Positions 25,446 to 33,755 of a stretch of 64,000 nucleotides of DNA are shown here, one piece after another (position 1 is the stretch's first letter; each line of letters begins with the position of its first letter). Source of the stretch: Methanoculleus formosensis (GTDB lineage: Archaea; Halobacteriota; Methanomicrobia; Methanomicrobiales; Methanoculleaceae); the NCBI RefSeq assembly GCF_025384765.1, contig NZ_VHLL01000002.1, positions 1-64,000 on the forward strand, in the 5' to 3' direction. A model generated the notes under the pieces. It worked only from the letters and a program-made list of their open reading frames with translations. It had not been told where the DNA came from and ran no database searches. Both the position numbers and the translations under genes were made by a program.

Positions 25446-28400
25446 TCACACCCCGGAAATATCCATCACCACTGCATCAGGCGTCGCTTCAACCAGATCA
25501 TCAACCGTCTGCGGGTGGCAGGTGAAATAGAGGACCTGGCATGTCTCTGCGAGGTTCGCAATCGCCTGACAGGCATTTTTCCGGCGATCCGGATCGAAAT
25601 TGACAAGTATATCATCAAAGATGACTGGCACCGGAAGAGACGAGGTTGCATAGTCGCAGATATACCCAAACCGCAGTGCAAGGTAAAGTTGTTCGGCAGT
25701 CCCCCGGGAGAGTTCGTCAATCTTCTTATGGGCGCCTGTCACCTCCTCGACATAGGGCTCAGACCCGTCAAACGGCTTGACCACCCGGGTATACCTCCCA
25801 CCGGTGATCTCCGTGAAGAACGATTGGGCCTCCCGAAGGATCTCGGGCTGACGTTCCCGTTCGAAGGTCTCCACCGCCATCCCAAGAAGACTGGATGCCG
25901 CGGTATAGACTGCCCACTGCCGGGAGACCTGACTGATCTCTTCCTTCAGTGCAGCCTCACGAGAGAGGAGGTAGGTGAGTTCATTGTCACCCTCGATCCC
26001 CGATAGCCGCTCTTTAAGCGTCCCAATTCTCTGGTGGACATCCTTGATTGTACCACGGATCTCCCGAAGTTCGTTCTCCCTCTCCTGAAGACGGACCTGC
26101 ATCAGGACGGGATCGTACTCCTGTAGCGCCGTGATGAAGTCATGGTAGCGCTCTTCCCCGCTGATCCTCCTGATCGCAGATTCAGCATCCTGGATGCTCC
26201 CCCTAAGCCTCTGCCTCTCACGTGACAGACGCTCGAACTCACGGTACTCCTCCGGCGTCTCTACACCACGCTCCCTCAGCATGGCATCGATACGCGCTTT
26301 TACTGCGTCATACTGAGCAGAAGTCCTTTGAAGTGCCTCCCTCTCCTCATTCAGCCGATTGGTGAGCGTATTGTAGTTTCTCTTTGCCTCTTCCTCATCA
26401 CGAAGCAGCCGGATGAGCCCCTCCAGTACAACATCAGGAGAACCGCTCAGAGATTCGTTGCAGGCATTGGCGACGGCGGCGATCTCCTCTTCAAAAGATC
26501 GAACCTCCTCAGATAGTTCTTCTTGCCTCTTTCTCGTCGCTCCAACCTGTACATACAGGCCGGCAGCCTGCCTGATATCGGCGATGAGATCTGAGATGAG
26601 GTCAGGATTCATCGTTTCAGGAAGATCCCGTTCCCGACACCATCGTCTCCATGCAGCCTGAGCATCTTCACGTTCAGAGAGGGCAGCATCCATCATCTCC
26701 TGTGCCTTATTCAGCGATGCATCTGCGCTGCCAGAGAGGTCCTGTGCACGATCAATCTCCTTATCGAGGTCGGATGCCCTATCTGCCTCCCTGACAGCAT
26801 CTTCGTGTGCGTGGACGAGAGCCTCGACGGCCGTCCGCGTGGGGAGGGAATCACACCCAAGCGATGCCGCGCAGGACCGTATCTTCTCTTCCCTCCTGGA
26901 ACGCTCGTGCTCAATCTCTCTTCGCTGGAGAGCGAGCGTCTCTCCCTCTCCTTCATGATGAGCGGCATCCACTATATTACTCTCTTCACCCGCCTTTCTC
27001 CCGGCAAGGAAGATACCGGCTGCAGCAACGAGCAGGATAAAGGCGATGATCCCGGCAATCTCGAGTGTCCCGGTAAGAGAACCCCACACAAAGATGAGGA
27101 GGGCCGAGAGCGCGACCAGGATACCCGGCCATGAGGGAACCGCCCGGACAGAGTAGATTGATGCTTTGATCTCCGCGGTTCTCGCCTCTTCCTGCCGGAC
27201 TGAGAAAAGCCGCGTCTCAAGTTCCTGCACATGCTGAATCTCACTAAACATTTCACGGGAGAGACCGAGTCGTTCTCGGGCAGTGCCCGGGTCTGCGACA
27301 TCCCCGATATCATCCCGACGTCTCTGCAAGTCCCTGAGACTCCCCTTCCTCTCTCCTGCCTCCGTCTCCGCCACCTCGAGCCGGGACTGTTGCACGGCAC
27401 AATCGTTTGCAGTCTTTGCGAGGCGATCGCGGAGCTGTTTAGCATCATCCTTGGCGGGAACCGAGATGTCGAACCTGGTGATACGCTCCTCATCCCAGTC
27501 TCCCCCAAGAGCCTTCAGCATCGAGGCAAGATTCGCCCGCTGCTGTTCACCCTCCAGTTGAGCGGTCTTGAGATCGTTCACCCGGGTCCGATACTGCTCA
27601 ATCTTCCGTTCGAGTGCGTGTATGGCGTCAGCCTGACCAAGGACCTCTTCCCTGACCACGCAGCGTTCAAACTCCTCTTCTGTATGGCTGTGCTTTTCAG
27701 TCAGATCTCCATACTCCTCTTCAAGCCTCTGGACCTCAGCCTCTATCCGGCTGAGTTTCTCAAGTGCATCGGCTGGAAATGGCTTGATATTGGGAATTTT
27801 CTGAAGAGCGTCACGTGCTTCTTCCCGCTTGACATACACCTCCCATGCCTGCCCAAGCGCTTTGAGGTAGGCGATCTCTTCGTCGACAGCCTTCTGCCTC
27901 TCCTCCACCAATCCAACAGACTCGCTCTCCCGGGCGATTGCCCCGTTGATCTCATCGTATTCCCCCTGCCTCTTCTTCACATCGCGGATCTTCCCCTCGA
28001 CGTCTTTCAGGTCTGAGATCAGGTCATTGATCTTTTTCTTCTTCCCCCTCACCACATAAATCTCATCTGCAGATTTCTGAAGCGAGGTTGCAACCTCCCG
28101 GATAGGGAGATTCCCGGCACCTGCAGCAGCCAGCCGATCTCTGATTTCATCTCTCCTGAGTGTCGAGATCTCCTGCAACTCATTGAGCCCGATCGCACAG
28201 ACGTTCTCATAGAATACCTGGTCGCATGGACCCAGCAGGGACAGGGGTTTTAGCCCCCTCGCAGTGGTGCCGTCGGCATAGGTGAGAGAGGGGTTGCCCC
28301 GAACCCCGTTACGGGAGAGGATGTACTCCCGGCCGTCCTCTCCCAGGACCTCCAGCCTGCCACCGATCTTTCCGCCGTTGAGAGGAGGGTAATGGTTCAG

Positions 28401-28574
28401 ACTCCTCCTCCCGTCCGGAAATCCATAGAGCATCCGGCGGATGAAGGCAAGTAAAGTTGTCTTCCCTGCCTCATTCGGACCGACGATCGCTGTCAGGCCT
28501 TCGCCGAACGCGGTGGACGGCTTCCAGTCGTGGAATTTCCCAAAACCATCGATATAGAGCGATCTGATCTTCAT
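25446..28574 (-). CDS. YhaN-type SMC-like ATPase (SbcC/Rad50-like)
   Basis: 1042 residues: Walker A GPNEAGKTT near residue 35 after the start KIRSLYIDGFGKFHDW, long coiled coils on both sides of a central hydrophobic segment, and at the end the ABC signature ELSRGTAEQLYLALRFGY and Walker B PVIFDDILVNFD. The centre (about residues 470-525) holds two probable membrane helices, with PSWPGILVALSALLIFVWG and a second segment ending FLAGRKA. Such central hydrophobic pairs occur in YhaN-like proteins rather than in Rad50 with its zinc hook. It forms a DNA-end-processing complex with the phosphoesterase encoded just upstream, whose stop overlaps its start by four bases. Confidence 0.85.
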   Translation of the reverse strand: MKIRSLYIDGFGKFHDWKPSTAFGEGLTAIVGPNEAGKTTLLAFIRRMLYGFPDGRRSLNHYPPLNGGKIGGRLEVLGEDGREYILSRNGVRGNPSLTYADGTTARGLKPLSLLGPCDQVFYENVCAIGLNELQEISTLRRDEIRDRLAAAGAGNLPIREVATSLQKSADEIYVVRGKKKKINDLISDLKDVEGKIRDVKKRQGEYDEINGAIARESESVGLVEERQKAVDEEIAYLKALGQAWEVYVKREEARDALQKIPNIKPFPADALEKLSRIEAEVQRLEEEYGDLTEKHSHTEEEFERCVVREEVLGQADAIHALERKIEQYRTRVNDLKTAQLEGEQQRANLASMLKALGGDWDEERITRFDISVPAKDDAKQLRDRLAKTANDCAVQQSRLEVAETEAGERKGSLRDLQRRRDDIGDVADPGTARERLGLSREMFSEIQHVQELETRLFSVRQEEARTAEIKASIYSVRAVPSWPGILVALSALLIFVWGSLTGTLEIAGIIAFILLVAAAGIFLAGRKAGEESNIVDAAHHEGEGETLALQRREIEHERSRREEKIRSCAASLGCDSLPTRTAVEALVHAHEDAVREADRASDLDKEIDRAQDLSGSADASLNKAQEMMDAALSEREDAQAAWRRWCRERDLPETMNPDLISDLIADIRQAAGLYVQVGATRKRQEELSEEVRSFEEEIAAVANACNESLSGSPDVVLEGLIRLLRDEEEAKRNYNTLTNRLNEEREALQRTSAQYDAVKARIDAMLRERGVETPEEYREFERLSRERQRLRGSIQDAESAIRRISGEERYHDFITALQEYDPVLMQVRLQERENELREIRGTIKDVHQRIGTLKERLSGIEGDNELTYLLSREAALKEEISQVSRQWAVYTAASSLLGMAVETFERERQPEILREAQSFFTEITGGRYTRVVKPFDGSEPYVEEVTGAHKKIDELSRGTAEQLYLALRFGYICDYATSSLPVPVIFDDILVNFDPDRRKNACQAIANLAETCQVLYFTCHPQTVDDLVEATPDAVVMDISGV

Positions 28575-29863
28575 TCTTCCCCTCCTTCAGAGAGTTGGGA
28601 GAGAAGCAGGGCCTCGGCTTCACGGATGATAGCATCGAACTCCTCGTCATCCGGATCGTTCGTGTATGCCTGGGCATATGACTGATAGAGAGAGGATATC
28701 TCTTCTCTCAGGCGGCTTCGCCCGTTCTCGCTGGATATCGCCAGATCGCTCTGTCTGCAGATCTCTCCGAGGATGTCGTCGCGGGCAAGGGCCGCATCAC
28801 GGTCGATGACAGGGACCGTCCGGCATACGATCCGTTCAGGATAGAATGGGTATCGGCCGGCCGGTGGATCTTCAATGAGTCTATCTTCGAGTGCAGCGAT
28901 CCCCCCTTTCGCTACGAGTTCACGATGAAGTGTCGTCGCACCGGCGAGGATAAGCCGGCCGACGACAGAAACTCCCTCTTCTTCGGAAACCATAGCAAGA
29001 TTCCTTCGGATCTCTTCCTCAAGGATTCCGAGGTCTTCAGAACCGCTGACATCAATCTCGATCTCTTTCCAGAGATGCCCGCAGGTCCTGACATCTTCAA
29101 CCTCGACGGCACCATCAGCACCGACCGTCACGAGACGACACCCACGCTCGCCGGTCTCTCCCATATCACGTCCCTGCGGGTTGCCGGCATAGACAATGTG
29201 TGGATCTCCAGAATCAAGGACTGTGGGCTGATGGATATGGCCCAACGCCCAGTAGTCATAACCACATTGCCTGAGGTCCTGGATACTGCACGGAGCATAC
29301 GGTTCATGGCCCCGGGCTCCTCCAACGCTACAGTGGAGAAGGCCTATCGTGTAGGGCCATTCCTCCTCACGTTGAGGGAACTGCTCCGCAAGATTATCGC
29401 GGATATAGGCTGTCGCAAAACTCATCCCTGCGATTGCCGCAAGAGGTCGCCCTTCCTGGTCGCGATGGATGGTGACCTCCGGTTCTTTAGATGAGAAGAT
29501 GAAGGCATTCTCCGGCATCGCGATCGATCGTGACCATGCATCATCCGGGTCGTGATTGCCACGGACGATGTATGCGGCGATGCCATTCTCGCCGAGTCGT
29601 TTAAGTCCTTCTTTGAACTGGAGTTGTGCCCGGATGTTCTTGTCTGCGCTGTCGTAGACGTCACCTGCGACCAGCAGGAAGTCGACTGCTTCTCTTATAC
29701 AGAGGTCTATTATCTCCCTCCAGGCACCGTAGGTTGCATCGGCCAGATCAGCAGAAGTTTTCTGATCTGCCCGAGGGAGGCTCATGACCCGGCTTCCAAG
29801 GTGGAGATCAGCGGTATGCACAAAGCGAAAGGGGCGGAAAGCGCTTTGGGACGGGGGAGGCAT
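28571..29863 (-). CDS. YhaO/SbcD-type metallophosphoesterase nuclease
   Basis: 430 residues. All five calcineurin-like metal motifs are visible: HTADLHLGS near residue 15, VAGDVYDSADK near 65, VRGNHDPDD near 102, GLLHCSVGG near 173 and ALGHIHQPTVL near 209. This is the Mre11/SbcD nuclease layout. The C-terminal part is acidic and helical and probably binds the coiled coil of the ATPase partner. First gene of the operon, with a TATA box 23 bases before the ATG. A pair like this processes DNA ends; its place in a defence island suggests an anti-phage or anti-plasmid use. Confidence 0.88.
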   Translation of the reverse strand: MPPPSQSAFRPFRFVHTADLHLGSRVMSLPRADQKTSADLADATYGAWREIIDLCIREAVDFLLVAGDVYDSADKNIRAQLQFKEGLKRLGENGIAAYIVRGNHDPDDAWSRSIAMPENAFIFSSKEPEVTIHRDQEGRPLAAIAGMSFATAYIRDNLAEQFPQREEEWPYTIGLLHCSVGGARGHEPYAPCSIQDLRQCGYDYWALGHIHQPTVLDSGDPHIVYAGNPQGRDMGETGERGCRLVTVGADGAVEVEDVRTCGHLWKEIEIDVSGSEDLGILEEEIRRNLAMVSEEEGVSVVGRLILAGATTLHRELVAKGGIAALEDRLIEDPPAGRYPFYPERIVCRTVPVIDRDAALARDDILGEICRQSDLAISSENGRSRLREEISSLYQSYAQAYTNDPDDEEFDAIIREAEALLLSQLSEGGEE

Positions 29864-29885
29864 AAGGGACTATTTATCAGGGGTT

Positions 29886-29897
29886 GATATAAATGAA
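29886..29897 (-). promoter_or_regulatory. TATA box for the YhaO-YhaN operon
   Basis: On the minus strand CATTTATATCAA lies about 23-33 bases before ATG 29863, the spacing expected for a leaderless archaeal message. Confidence 0.55.
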
Positions 29898-30018
29898 TTC
29901 ATTCCGCCTCCCTGATCGGAGATCACCAGGATTTCCGCGACCGATTTGCTGTTTCGCCCGATTCAGTCTCCTGATACCTCACATTAGTTCAGTACCAATG
30001 ATCCGGAGCAACCGAGAC

Positions 30019-30026
30019 ATATAAGA
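30019..30026 (+). promoter_or_regulatory. TATA box for the PLD/GIY-YIG operon
   Basis: ATATAAGA lies about 48 bases before ATG 30074. A short AGGAG ribosome site at 30061-30065 precedes the start. Together they predict a leader of roughly 30 bases. Confidence 0.5.
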
Positions 30027-30073
30027 ATCTTTTTCGACTCCTCACCGAATAGTATTCTATTAGGAGCAATCTA

Positions 30074-30844
30074 ATGGCAGATTTCCTCGACGCACCGGGG
30101 GTTGGTGCAGCATTCGTCGAGATCATCAAGAGCGCTGAGGAGCAGATCTCGATCATCACTCCTTACATCAGCCTGACCCCGCACAACCTGAAGTATCTTC
30201 AGAGCATTGACAGCAAAAAGGTCCCAATCGACATTGTCTACCGGAGCGATACAACCCCGAACCCGGAGGATCTGGCGTTTCTCAAACAGCTGCAGAGTGC
30301 CCGAATCTACAAGTGCGACGACCTTCACGCCAAATGTTACATGAACGAACAGTTCGGCGTCATCACCTCGATGAACCTCTACAAACATTCACAAAGCAAC
30401 AACTGGGAGATGGGCGTCCGGTTCTCCCGGGAGACCGATCCCGACCTCTACGCTCAGACCTCCGAAGAGGTCGACAGGATCCTGCAGGCAAGCAGCCCGG
30501 AGAACAGTGGCCGGACGGCTACAACGGCCACCGCGAATCAACGGACCTATGAGCCGAGAAAGCCCACCAGAACCATATCCCCGAAATTGAAAGTCCCTCC
30601 GAAGAAAGGATTGCTTGAGAAAGCGCTGGATTCGGTGCGGGGAGAGGTAGCATACTGCATCCGGTGCGGTGAGACGATCGATTACAACCCGGAGAAGCCG
30701 TACTGCCCGAAGTGCTTCGCTTCCTGGGCCCGCTTCAACAACCCGGACTACAAGGAGAAGGTATGCCACAAGTGCGGGAACAAGCATACGACGACAAAGA
30801 CCCGGCCGGTCTGCAATGACTGCTATAAGACCTACTACCGGTGA
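30074..30844 (+). CDS. PLD-family nuclease-like protein with zinc ribbons
   Basis: 256 residues. The N-terminal 150 residues are a phospholipase D-like domain with one motif, HAKCYMNE near residue 79, where the usual last Asp of HxK(x)4D is Glu, followed by TSMNLYKHSQSNNWEMGV. One motif per chain implies a dimeric active site. A linker of Thr and Pro follows, then two Cys4 zinc ribbons (YCIRCGETIDYNPEKPYCPKC and VCHKCGNKH...VCNDC). DISARM DrmC is also a PLD protein but usually lacks such ribbons, so I do not assign it to DISARM. It is followed after six bases by a GIY-YIG gene and diverges from YhaO-YhaN. Confidence 0.8.
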   Translation: MADFLDAPGVGAAFVEIIKSAEEQISIITPYISLTPHNLKYLQSIDSKKVPIDIVYRSDTTPNPEDLAFLKQLQSARIYKCDDLHAKCYMNEQFGVITSMNLYKHSQSNNWEMGVRFSRETDPDLYAQTSEEVDRILQASSPENSGRTATTATANQRTYEPRKPTRTISPKLKVPPKKGLLEKALDSVRGEVAYCIRCGETIDYNPEKPYCPKCFASWARFNNPDYKEKVCHKCGNKHTTTKTRPVCNDCYKTYYR

Positions 30845-30850
30845 CGGCCT

Positions 30851-31345
30851 ATGGGGAAAGGATCTCCACCGGCAGGCAACTGCTGCAACGACCTCTTCGA
30901 TGCGTTTGAGTTCACACGATTTCAGGACGCAGAACCGCCGAGGCGAAAAGGGGTCTACGTCATCCGGATTCACCAACGCGGAACTCCGGCAGACGAGGTC
31001 CGCGAGAAGGCTGTCGGTCTTGCCGAGTCAATTGGCTGGGACGTGGCAGGCCGGTTTCTTCGCAGCCGGCTAAACCGGCTCTCAAAGGTCGGCGACTGCC
31101 CGACGATCTATATCGGGTCGGCAGGAACATACGCCGGGAGCAAGAACACCCTCCACGGCCGATACTTGGAACTTGCTACCCGCCATACCGCCAAATATCC
31201 GGTATGGGCGCTTCTCTCTTCCGGGTGGGAGTTGCAGTATGGATGGATGATCGTCGACGAGAACCCTGGAGCTGCCGAGGAGGCTTTGAAAGGGCAGTAC
31301 CGAAAGGCGCACGGCGGGGAGCTGCCCGCGCTGGTAAGCCGGTGA
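30851..31345 (+). CDS. GIY-YIG-like nuclease
   Basis: 164 residues. The order of motifs fits GIY-YIG nucleases: KGVYVIRIH near residue 36 for GIY, TIYIGSAG near 84 for YIG, LHGRYLEL near 97 with the catalytic Arg, then PGAAEEALKGQYRKAH with the Glu and a C-terminal tail. The spacing between GIY and YIG is long because of an insertion (residues about 45-80). No extra DNA-binding domain is attached. It is co-transcribed with the PLD protein, so a two-nuclease module is plausible. No homologue is known to me by name. Confidence 0.65.
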   Translation: MGKGSPPAGNCCNDLFDAFEFTRFQDAEPPRRKGVYVIRIHQRGTPADEVREKAVGLAESIGWDVAGRFLRSRLNRLSKVGDCPTIYIGSAGTYAGSKNTLHGRYLELATRHTAKYPVWALLSSGWELQYGWMIVDENPGAAEEALKGQYRKAHGGELPALVSR

Positions 31346-31398
31346 GCAGGGCTCATCTCATCCAGGGTAACGGGACGCTGCCGGCAGAACCACCCCCC

Positions 31399-31603
31399 AA
31401 CCAAAACCAACACCCATATCTCCCCGCCCCCCGATCTCTCCTGCAATAACAATGGACCTCGCCCAGTACCGCCGGATCAACACCATCATCGAACGCGACA
31501 GCGCCGACGCGACCTACAAGTACGCCCTCCTCCGGGGAGTCATCGAGATCTGCCAGCAGGCCTCGCACCTGCGGGAGGAGGACGGTGATGCGGTCTCGTT
31601 CCC
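31399..31603. repeat. ~206-bp direct repeat, right copy
   Basis: Matches 24988-25193 with a few mismatches. This copy is continuous with the complete HNH gene and is therefore the ancestral side; the left copy is the truncated duplicate. Confidence 0.9.
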
Positions 31604-32603
31604 CCTCGGCCTGCTCGTCGAGAAGTGGCTGCTCTACTACTACCCGATCTTTGCAGCCCCGGCGTTCATCCCGCAGAAGAACGGGGAGACACCGGACCAG
31701 GACACCGGCAAGGTCGTCTCGTTCCGGAAGCACTTCGTGCCGGTCATCGACTACTACCGGGACCGGGGCGGGATCTCGGTCTTCTACAGCGACTACGCCC
31801 ACGGCACCATGCCGGCGGAGATCCGGCCCGCGTTCCGGGCGCTCGTGAAAGCGGTCCGGAAGACCATCACGGAGATGCCGATGAAGCACCTCGGCTACTC
31901 GCAGTCAAAGGAGCACTATTCGGTCTTTGACTACAACCGGCCGCTCTACCGGCTCTCCGGCGACAGCCCGGTCGACCGGGCCTCCCTGATCGAGAACTCC
32001 GGCCGGTTCTCCCTCTCCCGCGACCTCTGCACGGTATTCGAGCACTTCGGGGGCTTCATCTCCGGGGAGGAGTGCCTCTTGAAGAAGTGGGCCGAGTTCT
32101 CCGCGGCCGCGGACAAGACCGGGACCGTCACCGAGGAGGGCATGCTCTCGCTGCTCACGAAGACCCCGACGACCGAGCGGGCGATCGCGGATGCAAGGAC
32201 AATCTACCGCTCAATCTTCGAGGAAGAGGGGACGCTCACCTGTGTCTGGTCAGGGAGGGCCATCTCCTCGCCGGAAGCGATGCATATCGACCATGTCCTC
32301 CCGTTCTCGGTCTGGAAGAACAACGACCTCTGGAACCTGCTCCCCGCTCTTGACTTCATCAACACTAGAAAACGCGACCGCATCCCCGACCCTTCGCTCC
32401 TCGAATCCCGGCGAGACTGCATCATCGGCTACTGGGACCTCCTCCACGACCACGCCCCCCGCCCCTTCGAGCGGGAGATCACGGTCTCGCTCCTTGGCCT
32501 GGAGGCACCGAAGAGCGACTGGCAGGACCGGGCCTTCGACCACCTCGCCGAAAAGTGCGCCTACCTCATCCACGTCCGGGGGTACGCGGCATGGACCCCC
32601 TGA
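31452..32603 (+). CDS. HNH endonuclease
   Basis: 383 residues. The first 280 residues are helical, begin MDLAQYRRINTIIERDSADA and carry no motif I know. The C-terminal part is an HNH nuclease: CVWSGRAISSPEAMHIDHVLPF near residue 265, then NNDLWNLLP and NTRKRDRIPDPSL. The two-strand beta-beta-alpha metal motif with HIDH and the N in NLLP is complete. Architecture of a helical domain plus HNH recalls restriction or homing enzymes. It overlaps the HIT gene by 13 bases. A truncated duplicate of its start lies at 25041. Confidence 0.82.
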   Translation: MDLAQYRRINTIIERDSADATYKYALLRGVIEICQQASHLREEDGDAVSFPLGLLVEKWLLYYYPIFAAPAFIPQKNGETPDQDTGKVVSFRKHFVPVIDYYRDRGGISVFYSDYAHGTMPAEIRPAFRALVKAVRKTITEMPMKHLGYSQSKEHYSVFDYNRPLYRLSGDSPVDRASLIENSGRFSLSRDLCTVFEHFGGFISGEECLLKKWAEFSAAADKTGTVTEEGMLSLLTKTPTTERAIADARTIYRSIFEEEGTLTCVWSGRAISSPEAMHIDHVLPFSVWKNNDLWNLLPALDFINTRKRDRIPDPSLLESRRDCIIGYWDLLHDHAPRPFEREITVSLLGLEAPKSDWQDRAFDHLAEKCAYLIHVRGYAAWTP

Positions 32604-32968
32604 CCTGCCCGTTCTGCAACCCCCCGGAAGAGGAGATCGTCCTCGCAAACGACCTCTGCTACGCTCGTTACGATAAGTACCCCGCGAGCCCCGGCCACCT
32701 CCTCCTCATCCCCTTCCGCCACGTCGCGAGCCTCTTCGACGCGACCGACGAGGAGCAGGCCGCCCTCCTCGCCCTCGTCCGGGGGGCGAAAGCCCTCCTC
32801 GACGAACACTTCCACCCCGGCGGCTACAACGTCGGGGTGAACGTCGGCACCGCCGCCGGCCAGACGGTGATGCACCTCCACGTCCACGTCATCCCCCGTT
32901 ACACCGGGGACGTGGACGACCCCCGGGGCGGGGTCAGGGGGGCGGTCCCGGAGAAGAGGGTGTATTGA
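32591..32968 (+). CDS. HIT-family nucleotide hydrolase/transferase
   Basis: 125 residues beginning MDPLTCPFCNPPEEE. The histidine triad MHLHVHVIPRY near residue 95 is complete, with the usual helix SPGHLLLIPFRHVASLFDATDEEQ before it. HIT proteins cleave or transfer nucleoside phosphates. It overlaps the HNH gene and is probably translated with it. Three degenerate partial copies of this gene lie at 39440, 42144 and 46000, so this is the source or the only intact member. Confidence 0.9.
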   Translation: MDPLTCPFCNPPEEEIVLANDLCYARYDKYPASPGHLLLIPFRHVASLFDATDEEQAALLALVRGAKALLDEHFHPGGYNVGVNVGTAAGQTVMHLHVHVIPRYTGDVDDPRGGVRGAVPEKRVY

Positions 32969-32985
32969 GGATGCCCCGACCGATG

Positions 32986-33133
32986 TACGCCGGACGGCCA
33001 AGTCTACCGGGGCGACGCAGGGACTGCTCTCATCTTCACGTCGGGGAAGGTGATCCTCGCCGGGTTCAAAGACCTGGACTCGATGGAGGCGTTCGCGTCC
33101 GGGCTGAAGGCAACGATCAAGACCGCTGCATAG
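32986..33133 (+). pseudogene. TATA-binding protein C-terminal remnant
   Basis: The frame ending at TAG 33131-33133 reads DGQVYRGDAGTALIFTSGKV and then ILAGFKDLDSME. This matches the last repeat of an archaeal TBP (the VYR...ALIFTSGK...GFK pattern). Nothing before it continues the gene. Extra TBP genes are known in archaea, so this may be the remains of one. Confidence 0.5.
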
Positions 33134-33755
33134 TCCTCGCGTAGACCCGGGGTAGAGGCACCATGCCGTCGATCGCCGTGGCGATTGGACGTCAGGAAGC
33201 ACCCTGCAATCGCCGATGACCGCACTGAACTGGTTCCTGATCTCGGCAGCGGGGTTCCGTTCATGCCTGGAGTGCCGGTGCCTTCTCGTTCCCGAGAATG
33301 GAACGCCGCCGCTTTCCGGCGCAGACGACTCCCCGTCGTTTGTGCCACAGGCGGTGGCACTATTTCAACTCCGCCTGGTACCAGTACTCGCGGAAAAGAT
33401 GGACATCGGCCCGGTGTTCCACCCTGGGACCCTCTTCACCACCGGTAGCGGAGGAAGAACGGTCTCCACCGACCAGCCGGGGTGCAGCAGCGCCTCCGTA
33501 TGGGCGCAGTCGGCGATCCGGTAGAGGTCGAGCTCACCCTTTCATCCAGCCGGCCCGAAACGACCACGGGCCGGGCGCGACTCGATCCAGCATCGCCCGG
33601 TATACCCCGCCGGGGTTGCCGCGAACCTCGTAGGATCCTGCCGGGAGCGTGGGGGATCGTCGCCCTCGCCCCGGACGACGATCGCGGCTCCCTCTCGTGC
33701 GAGAGTTATCGTCCAGTGTGCCATAGACGATCGTGGTGCCGGCGGCAGACCACCG
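33134..33755. other. Region without a convincing gene
   Basis: About 620 bases of GC-rich sequence. Frames exist but look like noise; a minus-strand frame at 33542-33724 begins with ATG and has no continuing homology I recognise. The region probably holds decayed accessory genes. Confidence 0.4.

Noticed and set aside
30074-30844. PLD gene as DISARM DrmC
   Set aside because: It is far from the SNF2-methyltransferase operon, has zinc ribbons and a different operon partner, so PLD fold alone is not enough.
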